From positions 255,501 through 319,500 of the forward strand of contig NZ_CP070356.1 of the NCBI RefSeq assembly GCF_016919445.1: a stretch of 64,000 bases of DNA. Direction: 5' to 3'. Below, one piece after another: positions 28,994 through 40,936 of this stretch. This stretch comes from Pseudomonas sp. PDNC002. GTDB taxonomy: Bacteria; Pseudomonadota; Gammaproteobacteria; Pseudomonadales; Pseudomonadaceae. Position 1 is the first letter of the stretch; each line of letters starts with the position of its first letter. A program made the translations under genes and the position numbers. Under the pieces are notes generated by a model. The model ran no database searches. It was given only the letters and a program-made list of their open reading frames with translations, and was not told where the DNA came from.

Positions 28994-30577
28994 ATGAGCG
29001 ACAGCTTCATCACACAGTGCCCCCATTGCCAGACCCGTTTCCGCGTCAACGCGGCGCAACTGGGCGCGGCCAGCGGTGCTGTGCGCTGCGGAACCTGCCT
29101 GAAGGTGTTCAACGCCCCGCAGAACATGCTGAGCGAGCCGACGCTGGCGGCGCCGGCCCCCGCCGCATCGCCGACGCCGTCCCCTGTAGCGGAATCCGTC
29201 GTCCAGCCGGCACCGCCGAAAGCCCCGGAGCCGGTCGCTCCCGAACCCGCCCCCACTCCGGCTTTCACTGCCTATACCCCTGAAAAGACAATGGCGCCCA
29301 CCGCGCCCAGTACCGCCACGCTCGGCTGGCCCCTGGCGCCCCACGCGGCGCGGCACTCCAGCGATGTGGCGGAAAAGCCCAGCGCGGCCGAGCCCAAGGT
29401 GGAAAACGGGCCCTCGACTGTTTCCGAGCCGACACCAGCGGTCACAGCGCCCACGGTGATCGCACCGGCAGCGACCGTCACCAGCGAACCGACCAGGCCT
29501 GCCGCGAGAAAGGACGAGACGCTGTGGATCCACGACGATCTCGACCTGGACAGCCTCAATCTCGACGAAGAACTGGCCAAGCTCGATGAATTCGAGCTGT
29601 CCCAGGAATTCCTCAGCATCGAACGCGCACCGAAGCCCAGCGAAGCGCTGCTCGCCCGTGAGGAGGAAAAGCGCGACCCGCACGACGAGCGCTGGGCAGA
29701 AGCCCTGCTGGAAGAAGAGCAGAGCGGCGCCAGCCGTGCCTCGCGCCAGGAGCCCAGTCTCGGCCAGTTGCCGACCGAAGAGCCGGACGAGCCCGCATCC
29801 GATGCTCGCCTGGTGGCCGATCAGGAACCCGAGCCGGAAGAGCCCGAGGCAGAACCGGCAGACGAACCCCGGATCGATCCGGCGCCCTTCAGCGCCGTGG
29901 AAGACGAGGAAAAACTGCCTGCCTTCAGCGCCCGTCGTGATGACGACGAGCACGAGGCCGACGACGAACACGACGAAGAGCCGCTGGCCGGCCAGGGCAG
30001 CGACAATCGGCGCGCCGAACCGGGGCTGCGTAACGACAGCCTCCACGATCTGAGCGACGAGCCGCTGCAACTGGACTGGCAGAAGCCCAAGCGCCGCTGG
30101 GGTCGCCGCCTGTTCTGGCTGCTGCTGGTCCTGCTCGCCCTCGCAGGCCTCGCCGGGCAATACATCGCCTATCACTTCGACGAACTGGCCCGCCAGGACG
30201 AATATCGCCCGTGGTTCGCCCAGGCCTGCCCGGAGCTGGGTTGCACCCTGCCCTCCAAGGTCGATGTGGAGCAGATCCGCAGCAGCAACCTGGTGGTGCG
30301 CAGCCACCCGGACTTCAGCGGCGCTCTGGTGGTGGATGCGATCATCTACAACCGCGCCAACTTCTCCCAGCCCTTCCCGCTGCTGGAAATGCGCTTCGCC
30401 GACCTGAACGGCCAACTGCTCGCCAGCCGCCGTTTCAAGCCCAGCGAATACCTCTCCGGCGAACTTGCCGGGCAGAGCGAGATGCCGCCGCAGACGCCGA
30501 TCCACATCTCCCTGGACATCCTCGATCCGGGTCCCAAGGCGGTGAACTACAGCCTGAGCTTCCACTCGCCGGAATGA
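28994..30577 (+). CDS. Zinc-ribbon and DUF3426 membrane protein
   Basis: A 527-residue protein of unknown function. The N-terminus is an MJ0042-type zinc ribbon with two CxxC pairs (CPHCQTRFRV and CGTCLKVF). Residues about 45-365 are low-complexity, rich in Pro/Ala and then Glu/Asp, and probably disordered. One transmembrane segment (about 372-392, LFWLLLVLLALAGLAGQYIAY) precedes a C-terminal periplasmic DUF3426 domain (about 400-527; CPELGCTLP, VVDAIIYNRANFSQPFPLLE). The topology implies a cytoplasmic metal-binding head and a periplasmic tail. Its position between prmA and dusB is conserved. Confidence 0.88.
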   Translation: MSDSFITQCPHCQTRFRVNAAQLGAASGAVRCGTCLKVFNAPQNMLSEPTLAAPAPAASPTPSPVAESVVQPAPPKAPEPVAPEPAPTPAFTAYTPEKTMAPTAPSTATLGWPLAPHAARHSSDVAEKPSAAEPKVENGPSTVSEPTPAVTAPTVIAPAATVTSEPTRPAARKDETLWIHDDLDLDSLNLDEELAKLDEFELSQEFLSIERAPKPSEALLAREEEKRDPHDERWAEALLEEEQSGASRASRQEPSLGQLPTEEPDEPASDARLVADQEPEPEEPEAEPADEPRIDPAPFSAVEDEEKLPAFSARRDDDEHEADDEHDEEPLAGQGSDNRRAEPGLRNDSLHDLSDEPLQLDWQKPKRRWGRRLFWLLLVLLALAGLAGQYIAYHFDELARQDEYRPWFAQACPELGCTLPSKVDVEQIRSSNLVVRSHPDFSGALVVDAIIYNRANFSQPFPLLEMRFADLNGQLLASRRFKPSEYLSGELAGQSEMPPQTPIHISLDILDPGPKAVNYSLSFHSPE

Positions 30578-30676
30578 CCCGGCGGGTAGCTCAAAGCGCC
30601 TGAGAGCGCCAGTTCCGCTCGTCTTCCTACGCTGGGCAATAAGCCTTCAGCTGCTCAGAATTTATCCAAAATCGCC

Positions 30677-30705
30677 TTTATCCGGTCATCGAGAGCGGGT
30701 ATCAT
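30677..30705 (+). promoter_or_regulatory. Candidate sigma-70 promoter of dusB-fis
   Basis: TTTATC (30677-30682) and TATCAT (30700-30705) are separated by exactly 17 bases and lie about 95 bases before the dusB ATG. The -35 match is weak and the -10 is good. Confidence 0.45.
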
Positions 30706-30799
30706 GCCCTCCCTTTTTTGCTAGCACCGGTGGCAGGCCCCGAAACGCATCCGCGAGTTGTACAGCGCGCGGCGCCTCGGTGTTCCCGCCCCATTGACC

Positions 30800-31807
30800 A
30801 TGGAAAACCAGTCGGTGGTACGCATCGGCTCCTACACACTGCCCAACAGACTGATCCTGGCCCCGATGGCCGGCGTCACCGATCGTCCGTTCCGCCAGCT
30901 GTGCCGCCGCCTCGGCGCCGGCATGGTGGTGTCCGAGATGGTCACCAGCGACGTCCGCCTGTGGAACAGCCGCAAGTCGCGCCTGCGCCTGCAGCACGAC
31001 AACGAAGATCAGCCACGTTCGGTGCAGATCGCCGGCGGCGACCCGCAGATGCTCGCGGAAGCTGCCCAGCGCAATGTGGAGCTCGGCGCCCAGATCATCG
31101 ACATCAACATGGGCTGCCCGGCAAAGAAGGTGTGCAACAAGGCCGCGGGTTCCGCGCTGATGAAGGATGAACGGCTGGTGGCCGACATCCTCGAAGCGGT
31201 GGTCGCGGCGGTAGAGGTTCCCGTCACCCTGAAGATTCGCACCGGTTGGGACCGGTCGAACAAGAACGGTGTGACGGTGGCGCGGATCGCCGAGCAGTCG
31301 GGCATCCAGGCGCTGGCGGTGCACGGCAGGACCCGTGCCGACCTCTACACCGGCGAGGCGGAGTACGAAACCATCGCGGCGATCAAGCAGGCGGTTTCGA
31401 TACCGGTTTTCGCCAATGGTGATATCGATTCACCGCGCAAGGCACGGCAGGTGTTCGAGCAGACGGGCGTGGACGCCCTGCTGATCGGACGCGCCGCCCA
31501 GGGCAATCCCTGGATCTTCCGCGAGATCGATCATTACCTGAGCACCGGCGAGGTGTTGCCGGCGCCGAGTCTGCACGAGGTGCAGAGCATCCTGCTCGAA
31601 CACCTCGCTGCATTGCATGCGTTTTATGGGGAGGAAATGGGTGTGCGAATTGCCCGCAAGCATGTGGGCTGGTACCTCGCAACCCTACCGGGAGCGGCGG
31701 AGTTCCGTTCCCAGTTCAATCGTTTGCAGGACACGGATGCACAGAGCGCCAGCGTCAGGCAGTTCTTCGCCGAGCGCCACAATAACGGAGAAGGGGTGGC
31801 CGCATGA
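30800..31807 (+). CDS. dusB: tRNA-dihydrouridine synthase B
   Basis: A 335-residue FMN flavoprotein that reduces uridine in tRNA D-loops with NADPH. The TIM-barrel signature is [20 protein letters not shown], the active-site cysteine is C112 in [17 protein letters not shown], and [12 protein letters not shown] and ANGDIDSP support the FMN site. ATG 30800 starts the conserved part ([15 protein letters not shown]). A TTG 42 bases upstream in frame would add a non-conserved tail. The stop overlaps the fis start by four bases, the classical dusB-fis operon. Confidence 0.96.
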   Translation: MENQSVVRIGSYTLPNRLILAPMAGVTDRPFRQLCRRLGAGMVVSEMVTSDVRLWNSRKSRLRLQHDNEDQPRSVQIAGGDPQMLAEAAQRNVELGAQIIDINMGCPAKKVCNKAAGSALMKDERLVADILEAVVAAVEVPVTLKIRTGWDRSNKNGVTVARIAEQSGIQALAVHGRTRADLYTGEAEYETIAAIKQAVSIPVFANGDIDSPRKARQVFEQTGVDALLIGRAAQGNPWIFREIDHYLSTGEVLPAPSLHEVQSILLEHLAALHAFYGEEMGVRIARKHVGWYLATLPGAAEFRSQFNRLQDTDAQSASVRQFFAERHNNGEGVAA

Positions 31808-32124
31808 CAACGATGACCGAGACATTAGTGAGTGGAATGACACCCGTGAGCGACAACGCCAACCTTAAACAGCACCTGACCACTCCGACGCAGGAGGGCC
31901 AGACCCTCCGCGACAGCGTGGAAAAGGCACTGCACAACTATTTCGCCCATCTCGAAGGGCAGCCGGTCACGGACGTGTACAACATGGTGCTTTGCGAAGT
32001 CGAAGCGCCGCTGCTGGAAACCGTCATGAACCACGTGAAGGGTAACCAGACCAAAGCCTCCGAACTGCTGGGGCTGAACCGCGGAACCCTGCGCAAGAAA
32101 CTCAAGCAGTACGACCTTCTCTGA
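31804..32124 (+). CDS. fis: DNA-binding protein Fis
   Basis: A 106-residue nucleoid-associated protein. The C-terminal helix-turn-helix is [20 protein letters not shown] and the core helices are [19 protein letters not shown] and [21 protein letters not shown]. It bends DNA and regulates rRNA and growth-phase genes. The N-terminus here starts at ATG 31804, overlapping dusB; alternative Met residues at positions 4 and 12 would give forms closer to the 98-residue E. coli protein. purH follows 87 bases later. Confidence 0.97.
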   Translation: MTTMTETLVSGMTPVSDNANLKQHLTTPTQEGQTLRDSVEKALHNYFAHLEGQPVTDVYNMVLCEVEAPLLETVMNHVKGNQTKASELLGLNRGTLRKKLKQYDLL

Positions 32125-32211
32125 CAGGTGGCAGTCGCAGGCCCGCGACCGCAAGGTCAGCCGGGCCCACGCCTGACACGCGAAAAGCCCGAAGCCTTTG
32201 TGGAAGCCGTT

Positions 32212-33819
32212 ATGACCGACCAAACCACCCGCCTGCCCATCCGCCGTGCGCTGATCAGCGTTTCCGACAAGACCGGCGTCGTCGACTTCGCCCGTGAGCT
32301 GGTTGCCCTTGGCGTGGAAATCCTCTCCACCGGCGGCACCTACAAGCTGCTCACGGACAACGGCATCGCCGCCGTGGAAGTGGCCGACTACACCGGCTTC
32401 CCGGAAATGATGGACGGCCGCGTGAAGACCCTGCACCCGAAAGTGCACGGCGGCATCCTCGGCCGTCGCGACATCGACGGCGCGGTGATGGAAGAGCACG
32501 GCATCAAGCCGATCGACCTGGTGGCGGTCAACCTCTACCCGTTCGAAGCGACCGTGGCCAAGGCCGACTGCGACCTGCCGACCGCCATCGAGAACATCGA
32601 CATCGGCGGCCCGACCATGGTCCGTTCCGCGGCGAAGAACCACAAGGACGTCGCCATCGTGGTCAACGCCGGCGACTACGCCGGCGTCGTCGAAGCCCTG
32701 AAAGCCGGCGGCCTGACCTACGCCCAGCGTTTCGACCTGGCCCTGAAGGCCTTCGAGCACACCTCGGCCTACGACGGCATGATCGCCAACTACCTGGGCA
32801 CCATCGACCAGGCGCGCGACACCCTGTCCACCGCTGACCGTGGCGCCTTCCCGCGTACCTTCAACAGCCAGTTCATCAAGGCGCAGGAAATGCGCTACGG
32901 CGAGAACCCGCACCAGAGCGCGGCGTTCTACGTCGAGGCGAAGAAGGGCGAGGCCAGCGTCTCCACCGCCATCCAGCTGCAAGGCAAGGAACTGTCATTC
33001 AACAACGTGGCCGACACCGACGCCGCGCTGGAGTGCGTGAAGAGCTTCGTCAAGCCGGCCTGTGTCATCGTCAAGCACGCCAACCCGTGCGGCGTGGCCG
33101 TGGTTCCGGAGAACGAAGGCGGCATCCGCAAGGCCTATGACCTGGCCTACGCCACCGACACCGAGTCGGCCTTCGGCGGCATCATCGCCTTCAACCGCGA
33201 ACTGGACGGCGACACCGCCCAGGCCATCGTCGAGCGCCAGTTCGTCGAAGTGATCATCGCGCCGAAAATCTCCGAAGCCGCCCGTGCCGTGGTTGCTGCC
33301 AAGGCCAACGTGCGCCTGCTGGAATGCGGCGAATGGCCGGCCGAGCGTGCGCCGGGCTGGGACTTCAAGCGCGTCAACGGCGGCCTGCTGGTACAGAGCC
33401 GCGACATCGGCATGATCACCGCCGATGACCTGAAGATCGTCACCCAGCGCGCCCCGAGCGAGCAGGAAATCCATGACCTGATCTTCGCCTGGAAAGTCGC
33501 CAAGTTCGTCAAATCCAACGCCATCGTCTACGCCAAGGCCCGCCAGACCGTCGGCGTTGGCGCTGGCCAGATGAGCCGCGTGAACTCCGCCCGCATCGCC
33601 GCCATCAAGGCCGAACATGCCGGTCTGGAAGTGAAAGGGGCGGTCATGGCTTCCGACGCCTTCTTCCCGTTCCGCGACGGCATCGACAACGCTGCCAAGG
33701 CCGGTATCACTGCGGTAATTCAGCCGGGCGGTTCGATGCGTGATAACGAAGTGATCGCCGCTGCCGACGAAGCCGGCATTGCCATGGTATTCACCGGCAT
33801 GCGCCACTTCCGCCATTAA
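32212..33819 (+). CDS. purH: Bifunctional AICAR transformylase/IMP cyclohydrolase
   Basis: A 535-residue enzyme for the last two steps of IMP synthesis. The N-terminal cyclohydrolase domain (about 1-200) begins [20 protein letters not shown] and has STGGTYKLL and [13 protein letters not shown]. The C-terminal transformylase has the catalytic KHANPCG and later [25 protein letters not shown]-type residues. The start at 32212 fits the family N-terminus; the frame is open further upstream into the fis-purH gap but that part is not conserved. purD follows after 251 bases. Confidence 0.97.
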   Translation: MTDQTTRLPIRRALISVSDKTGVVDFARELVALGVEILSTGGTYKLLTDNGIAAVEVADYTGFPEMMDGRVKTLHPKVHGGILGRRDIDGAVMEEHGIKPIDLVAVNLYPFEATVAKADCDLPTAIENIDIGGPTMVRSAAKNHKDVAIVVNAGDYAGVVEALKAGGLTYAQRFDLALKAFEHTSAYDGMIANYLGTIDQARDTLSTADRGAFPRTFNSQFIKAQEMRYGENPHQSAAFYVEAKKGEASVSTAIQLQGKELSFNNVADTDAALECVKSFVKPACVIVKHANPCGVAVVPENEGGIRKAYDLAYATDTESAFGGIIAFNRELDGDTAQAIVERQFVEVIIAPKISEAARAVVAAKANVRLLECGEWPAERAPGWDFKRVNGGLLVQSRDIGMITADDLKIVTQRAPSEQEIHDLIFAWKVAKFVKSNAIVYAKARQTVGVGAGQMSRVNSARIAAIKAEHAGLEVKGAVMASDAFFPFRDGIDNAAKAGITAVIQPGGSMRDNEVIAAADEAGIAMVFTGMRHFRH

Positions 33820-33989
33820 GGTGGATGGGACGCACTGAAGCAGGCATCTGCTGCGTTGCCCGAACGTTCCCCAATGCTCATTGCCAGAAGGCAACTCCGC
33901 TTGGTGAACGCTCGGGCGCCTTGCATCTACCCGCTTCATCGCGCCCCTTGAGATCGGTTTGTGAAGAGCGGGCCGGTCATAAAGAATTC

Positions 33990-34038
33990 GTAGCCTGGGT
34001 CGGGCGGCGCTCCGCGAGCGAAGCGAAACCCGGGAATC
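33990..34038. repeat. D-family GC hairpin between purH and purD
   Basis: GTAGCCTGGGTCGGGCGGCG followed by CTCCGCGAGCGAAGCGAAACCCGGG is a small imperfect hairpin resembling the GTAGGGTGG..CGAAGCGAAACCC intergenic elements common in pseudomonads. It ends 33 bases before purD. Confidence 0.5.
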
Positions 34039-34070
34039 CGGCAGGTCCGGAACTGTTCAGGAGAACTCCA

Positions 34071-35360
34071 ATGAACGTACTCATCATCGGCAGCGGCGGT
34101 CGCGAGCACGCGCTGGCCTGGAAGGTCGCGCAGGATTCGCGCGTACAGAAGGTCTTCGTCGCGCCGGGCAACGCCGGCACCGCCACCGAAGCCAAGTGCG
34201 AGAACGTCGCCATCGACGTGCTGGCCCTGGAAGAGCTGGCCGACTTCGCCGCGAAGAACGTGCAGCTGACCATCGTTGGCCCCGAGGCGCCGCTGGTCAA
34301 AGGCGTGGTCGACCTGTTCCGCTCGCGCGGCCTGGACATCTTCGGCCCTACCGCGGGCGCCGCGCAGCTGGAAGGCTCCAAGGCCTTCACCAAGGACTTC
34401 CTCGCGCGCCACCAGATCCCCACCGCCGACTACCAGAACTTCACCGAAGTCGAGCCGGCGCTGGCCTACCTGAAAGAGAAAGGCGCCCCCATCGTGATCA
34501 AGGCCGACGGCCTGGCCGCGGGCAAGGGCGTGATCGTCGCCATGACCCTGGCCGAAGCCGAGGAAGCCGTGCGCGACATGCTCGCCGGCAACGCCTTCGG
34601 TGACGCCGGCTCGCGCGTGGTGATCGAAGAGTTCCTCGACGGCGAGGAAGCCAGCTTCATCGTCATGGTCGACGGCCAGAACGTGCTGCCGATGGCCACC
34701 AGCCAGGACCATAAGCGCGTCGGCGACGGCGACAGCGGCCCTAACACCGGCGGCATGGGTGCCTACTCCCCCGCTCCGGTGGTGACCGCCGACGTGCACC
34801 AGCGCGTGATGGACGAAGTGATCTACCCGACCGTGCGCGGCATGGCCGAGGAAGGCAACGTCTACACCGGTTTCCTGTATGCCGGCCTGATGATCGACAA
34901 GAGCGGCAAGCCGAAGGTCATCGAGTTCAACTGCCGCTTCGGCGACCCGGAAACCCAGCCGATCATGGTCCGCCTGGAGTCGTCCCTGGTGCTGCTGGTC
35001 GAGGCCGCCCTGGCCAAGGCGCTGGACAAGGTCGAAGCCACCTGGGACCCGCGTCCCACCGTGGGCGTGGTGATCGCCGCGGGCGGCTACCCGGGCGACT
35101 ATGCCAAGGGTGACGTGATCGAAGGTCTGGACGAAGCCGCCAAGCTCGATGGCAAGGTGTTCCACGCCGGTACCGCGCTGAAGGACGGCCAGATCGTCAC
35201 CGCCGGCGGCCGCGTGCTGTGCGCCACCGCCATTGGCCCGACCGTCTCTTCGGCCCAGGAACAGGCCTATCGCCTGGCCGAGAAGATCCGCTGGAACGGC
35301 AGTTTCTATCGCACCGACATCGGCTATCGCGCCATCGCCCGCGAGCGCGGCGAGGGCTGA
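34071..35360 (+). CDS. purD: Phosphoribosylamine-glycine ligase (GAR synthetase)
   Basis: A 429-residue ATP-grasp enzyme for the second step of purine synthesis. The N-terminal motif is MNVLIIGSGGREHALAWK. The ATP-grasp core includes PIVIKADGLAAGKGV, and the family signature RVGDGDSGPNTGGMGAYSP is followed by the metal-site region VIEFNCRFGDPETQ. The length equals E. coli PurD (429). CAGGAG lies seven bases before the ATG. Confidence 0.98.
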   Translation: MNVLIIGSGGREHALAWKVAQDSRVQKVFVAPGNAGTATEAKCENVAIDVLALEELADFAAKNVQLTIVGPEAPLVKGVVDLFRSRGLDIFGPTAGAAQLEGSKAFTKDFLARHQIPTADYQNFTEVEPALAYLKEKGAPIVIKADGLAAGKGVIVAMTLAEAEEAVRDMLAGNAFGDAGSRVVIEEFLDGEEASFIVMVDGQNVLPMATSQDHKRVGDGDSGPNTGGMGAYSPAPVVTADVHQRVMDEVIYPTVRGMAEEGNVYTGFLYAGLMIDKSGKPKVIEFNCRFGDPETQPIMVRLESSLVLLVEAALAKALDKVEATWDPRPTVGVVIAAGGYPGDYAKGDVIEGLDEAAKLDGKVFHAGTALKDGQIVTAGGRVLCATAIGPTVSSAQEQAYRLAEKIRWNGSFYRTDIGYRAIARERGEG

Positions 35361-35426
35361 TCCGACGGCTGGAGGCGTTCCTCGTCGGGCGCCGCCAGCC
35401 TTAGAGTCCCCGCGTGCCCGGATGGA

Positions 35427-35455
35427 TTACGGGCTTTCGCGCAGTTGGCTATAAT
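35427..35455 (+). promoter_or_regulatory. Candidate sigma-70 promoter of retS
   Basis: A perfect -10 hexamer TATAAT lies at 35450-35455, with a poor -35 (TTACGG) 17 bases before it. The distance to the retS GTG start is 30 bases. Confidence 0.5.
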
Positions 35456-35485
35456 CCGGCCACTCACTACCGAAGGGACTTCGCC

Positions 35486-38284
<2,799 letters not shown>

Positions 38285-38315
38285 CCTCGCCCTTCCGCAC
38301 GTCATATTCCTTGGC

Positions 38316-38386
38316 GTAGGAGCGGACTTTGTCCGCGATGTCTTCCAGCGCGCCGGGAACCTATCGCGGACAAGGTCCGCTCCTAC
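38316..38386. repeat. Inverted pair of B repeats after retS
   Basis: GTAGGAGCGGACTTTGTCCG at 38316 onward and the inverted TCGCGGACAAGGTCCGCTCC to 38386 face each other. The pair starts 32 bases after the retS stop. Confidence 0.85.
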
Positions 38387-38397
38387 AAGATCAAGAG

Positions 38398-38470
38398 CCC
38401 CGCTCCTCAGGCGGGAGAGGGGACCGTTTGGTGCAGGATGACTCTTCGGCGTCAGCCGGCACGGACCTCC
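38398..38470. repeat. Truncated A element
   Basis: This holds half of the composite A repeat: GGGAGAGGGGACCGTTTGGT then GCAGGATGACTCTTCGGCGT and CAGCCGGCACGGACCTCC. The second CCCTCTCC..GGTGAGGG arm is missing. Confidence 0.75.
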
Positions 38471-38501
38471 CGCGAACTGCGCCGGGCTGCCAGAAAGCCT
38501 T

Positions 38502-38574
38502 GCAGGAGCGAGCTTGCTCGCGAACCAGAGCAGCTCCGTCGCTGCCGGGAAATCCGTTCGCGAGCAACAACGAT
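38502..38574. repeat. B-variant repeats (GCAGGAGCGAGCTTGCTCGC and inverted partial copy)
   Basis: GCAGGAGCGAGCTTGCTCGC near 38502-38524 is followed about 35 bases later by the inverted partial GTTCGCGAGCAAC. It is the same family as the pairs at 19823 and 45283. Confidence 0.65.
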
Positions 38575-38682
38575 GGCGTCCCGCTTGGCCGAGCGGGGAA
38601 TTGCCCCGCCGCAATGCCGCCCACCGTCCCACCCGCTATGCTTTGCCCTGCCACGCCCTCTCAATCCGGACGAGTCGTTCCC

Positions 38683-39276
38683 ATGCAAGTGATGTTCAGC
38701 GTGTACCTGAAGATGCTGGTGCTCTACAGCCCCTTCTTCGTGCTGTCGTGCTTCATCAGCCTGAATCGCGGTTTCGCCCCCCGCGACCGCAAGCGCATGG
38801 CCTGGCGCGTGGCCATGGCGGCGCTGATCGCCAGCGTGCTGCTGTACCTGTTCGGGCGCTACATCTTCACCCTGTTCGGTATCACCGCCGACGCCTTCCG
38901 CATCGGCGCCGGCTCCGTGCTGTTCATCTCCGCCCTGGGTATGGCGCAAGGGCGCTCGGCGGTGCAGGCGGACAACGTGCAGCAGGATGTCACCATCGTC
39001 CCGTTGACCATCCCCATTACCGTCGGCCCCGGCACCATCGGTGCGCTGCTGGTGATGGGCGTGAACCAGGACTGGGAGCACAAGCTGCTCGCCCTCGCGG
39101 CCATCGTCCTGGCCTGCGTGACGGTAGGCGTGACGCTCTACCTTTCGGACAAGATCGAGAAGATTCTCGGCGAACAGGGCCTGATGATCGTCAGCCGCCT
39201 GATGGGCCTGTTCGTCTGCGCCCTCGCCGCGCAGATCATCATGACCGGCGTGCGCGGCTACTTCCTCCCGCAGTGA
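38683..39276 (+). CDS. MarC-family integral membrane protein
   Basis: A 197-residue protein with six predicted transmembrane segments, starting MFSVYLKMLVLYSPFFVLSC. The MarC-family signature PLTIPITVGPGTIGALLVMG lies near residues 105-124. Despite the family name, a role in multiple antibiotic resistance has not been supported for E. coli MarC, and the function is unknown. It lies between retS and the urea transporter and is followed by the nitrogen-regulated urt promoter region. Confidence 0.9.
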   Translation: MQVMFSVYLKMLVLYSPFFVLSCFISLNRGFAPRDRKRMAWRVAMAALIASVLLYLFGRYIFTLFGITADAFRIGAGSVLFISALGMAQGRSAVQADNVQQDVTIVPLTIPITVGPGTIGALLVMGVNQDWEHKLLALAAIVLACVTVGVTLYLSDKIEKILGEQGLMIVSRLMGLFVCALAAQIIMTGVRGYFLPQ

Positions 39277-39279
39277 TGC

Positions 39280-39333
39280 GCACCATTGGGGAGCGCCACG
39301 CGCCAAAGCGCGTTCGGCGCACCAAAGCTGCGC
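39280..39333 (+). promoter_or_regulatory. Two NtrC-like enhancer sites upstream of urtA
   Basis: GCACCATTGGGGAGC (39280-39294) and GCACCAAAGCTGCGC (39319-39333) each resemble the NtrC dyad GCACCA-N3-TGGTGC, with the left half perfect and the right half degenerate. They lie about 70-125 bases upstream of the sigma-54 element, a normal enhancer distance. Confidence 0.5.
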
Positions 39334-39401
39334 ACTGAAAAACCTCACCGATACGACAGAAAATCGCGTTCAGCCCATCTGCGCCGAGGCTTTTGCCTGT
39401 T

Positions 39402-39416
39402 TGGCACGGATGCTGC
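39402..39416 (+). promoter_or_regulatory. Sigma-54 promoter of the urtABCDE operon
   Basis: TGGCACGGATGCTGC matches the consensus TGGCACG-N4-TTGC at all but one defined position. GG lies at 39403-39404 and GC at 39415-39416, with the required ten-base gap. The transcript would start near 39428, about 90 bases before urtA. Confidence 0.8.
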
Positions 39417-39516
39417 GATAGCAGCCTCGACCCGCCACCGGGTCGCATCCCTTTTTCGGGGAGGCTGCCCGCAGCGGCAACCTCCCCGCCCCTGGATAGC
39501 CAAGGAGGCTGCCGCG

Positions 39517-40785
39517 ATGAAACGCCGTCCGCTGTTGAAAAGTACGCTGGCCGTGAGTGCCCTGCTGCTCACCGGTCTGTTCCCGTTCAGCACCCAGGCC
39601 GCCGAGACCATCAAGGTCGGCATACTGCATTCGCTGTCCGGCACCATGGCGATCTCCGAGACCTCGCTCAAGGACATGGCGCTGATGACCATCGACGAGA
39701 TCAACGCCAAGGGCGGCGTCAACGGCAAGAAGCTCGAAGCGGTGGTGGTCGACCCGGCCTCCAACTGGCCGCTGTTCGCCGAGAAGGCGCGCCAGCTGCT
39801 GACCCAGGACAAGGTCGCGGTGGTCTTCGGCTGCTGGACCAGCGTGTCGCGCAAGTCCGTGCTGCCGGTGTTCGAGGAACTCAATGGCCTGCTGTTCTAC
39901 CCGGTGCAGTACGAGGGTGAGGAAATGTCGCCCAACGTCTTCTACACCGGCGCCGCGCCGAACCAGCAGGCCATCCCGGCGGTGGAATACCTGATGAGCG
40001 AAGATGGCGGCGCCGCCAAGCGCTTCTTCCTGCTGGGCACCGACTACGTCTACCCGCGCACCACCAACAAGATCCTGCGCGCCTTCCTGCACAGCAAGGG
40101 CGTGGCCGACAAGGACATCCAGGAGGTCTACACGCCGTTCGGCCACAGCGACTACCAGACCATCGTCGCGGACATCAAGAAGTTCTCCGCCGGCGGCAAG
40201 ACCGCGGTGATCTCCACCGTCAACGGCGACTCCAACGTGCCGTTCTACAAGGAGCTGGCCAACCAGGGCCTGGAAGCCACCGAAGTGCCGGTGGTGGCCT
40301 TCTCCGTGGGCGAGGAGGAACTGCGCGGCATCGACACCAAGCCGCTGGTGGGCAACCTCGCCGCGTGGAACTACTTCGAGTCGGTGAAGAACCCGGAGAA
40401 CAGCAAGTTCGTCGCTGACTGGAAGGCCTACGCCAAGGCCAAGAACCTGCCCAACTACAGCACCGCCGTGACCAACGACCCAATGGAAGCCACCTACGTC
40501 GGCATCCACATGTGGGCGCAGGCCGTGCAGAAGGCCGGCAGCACCGACGTCGACAAGGTCCGCGAGGCCATGGGCGGGCAGACCTTCAAGGCGCCATCGG
40601 GCTTCACCCTGACCATGGACAAGACCAACCACCACCTGCACAAGCCGGTGATGATCGGCGAGATCGAGGACAACGGGCAGTTCAACGTGGTCTGGAAGAC
40701 CCCCGAGCCGATCCGCGCCCAGCCGTGGAGCCCGTTCATTCCGGGCAACGACAAGAAGCCGGATTACGCGGTGCGTAGCAACTGA
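39517..40785 (+). CDS. urtA: Urea ABC transporter substrate-binding protein
   Basis: A 422-residue periplasmic binding protein of the branched-chain amino-acid/amide family. Signal peptide: residues 1-28, with the sequence STLAVSALLLTGLFPFSTQA and cleavage before AETIKVG. Characteristic stretches are ILHSLSGTMAISETSLKD, VVFGCWTSVSRKSVLPVFE and NGLLFYPVQYEGEE, as in cyanobacterial and corynebacterial UrtA. It captures urea at low concentration for UrtBCDE. GGAGG precedes the ATG. Control by the upstream sigma-54/NtrC region implies induction under nitrogen limitation. Confidence 0.96.
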   Translation: MKRRPLLKSTLAVSALLLTGLFPFSTQAAETIKVGILHSLSGTMAISETSLKDMALMTIDEINAKGGVNGKKLEAVVVDPASNWPLFAEKARQLLTQDKVAVVFGCWTSVSRKSVLPVFEELNGLLFYPVQYEGEEMSPNVFYTGAAPNQQAIPAVEYLMSEDGGAAKRFFLLGTDYVYPRTTNKILRAFLHSKGVADKDIQEVYTPFGHSDYQTIVADIKKFSAGGKTAVISTVNGDSNVPFYKELANQGLEATEVPVVAFSVGEEELRGIDTKPLVGNLAAWNYFESVKNPENSKFVADWKAYAKAKNLPNYSTAVTNDPMEATYVGIHMWAQAVQKAGSTDVDKVREAMGGQTFKAPSGFTLTMDKTNHHLHKPVMIGEIEDNGQFNVVWKTPEPIRAQPWSPFIPGNDKKPDYAVRSN

Positions 40786-40798
40786 TCCCTTGAAAGCA

Positions 40799-40910
40799 CC
40801 CTCACCCTAGCCCTCTCCCAGAGGGAGAGGGGACCGTTCGGCGCAGGCGGGAATGCCGCGCTCCGATCCGCTCTTCCCCCTCTCCCTCCGGGAGAGGGCC
40901 GGGGTGAGGG
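40799..40910. repeat. A palindromic repeat between urtA and urtB
   Basis: Outer arms CCCTCACCCTAGCCCTCTCC and GGGAGAGGGCCGGGGTGAGG enclose a GGGGACCGTTCGGCGCAGGC core. It begins 13 bases after the urtA stop, inside the operon, with no C module. Confidence 0.85.
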
Positions 40911-40936
40911 AATCCCAGACTCCTGCGTGCCGGGAT

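Larger units (their letters stand above)
38285..38682. other. retS-marC intergenic repeat cluster
   Basis: The 398 bases carry no credible gene. They hold an inverted B pair (38316-38386), a truncated A element (38398-38470) and B-variant repeats (38502-38570). The last 110 bases should contain the promoter of the MarC-family gene, but no clear hexamers are seen. Confidence 0.7.

Noticed and set aside
27989-30565. 858-codon minus-strand open frame over prmA and the DUF3426 gene
   Set aside because: It is antisense to two well-supported genes and has no domain motif. It is a shadow of third-position GC bias.
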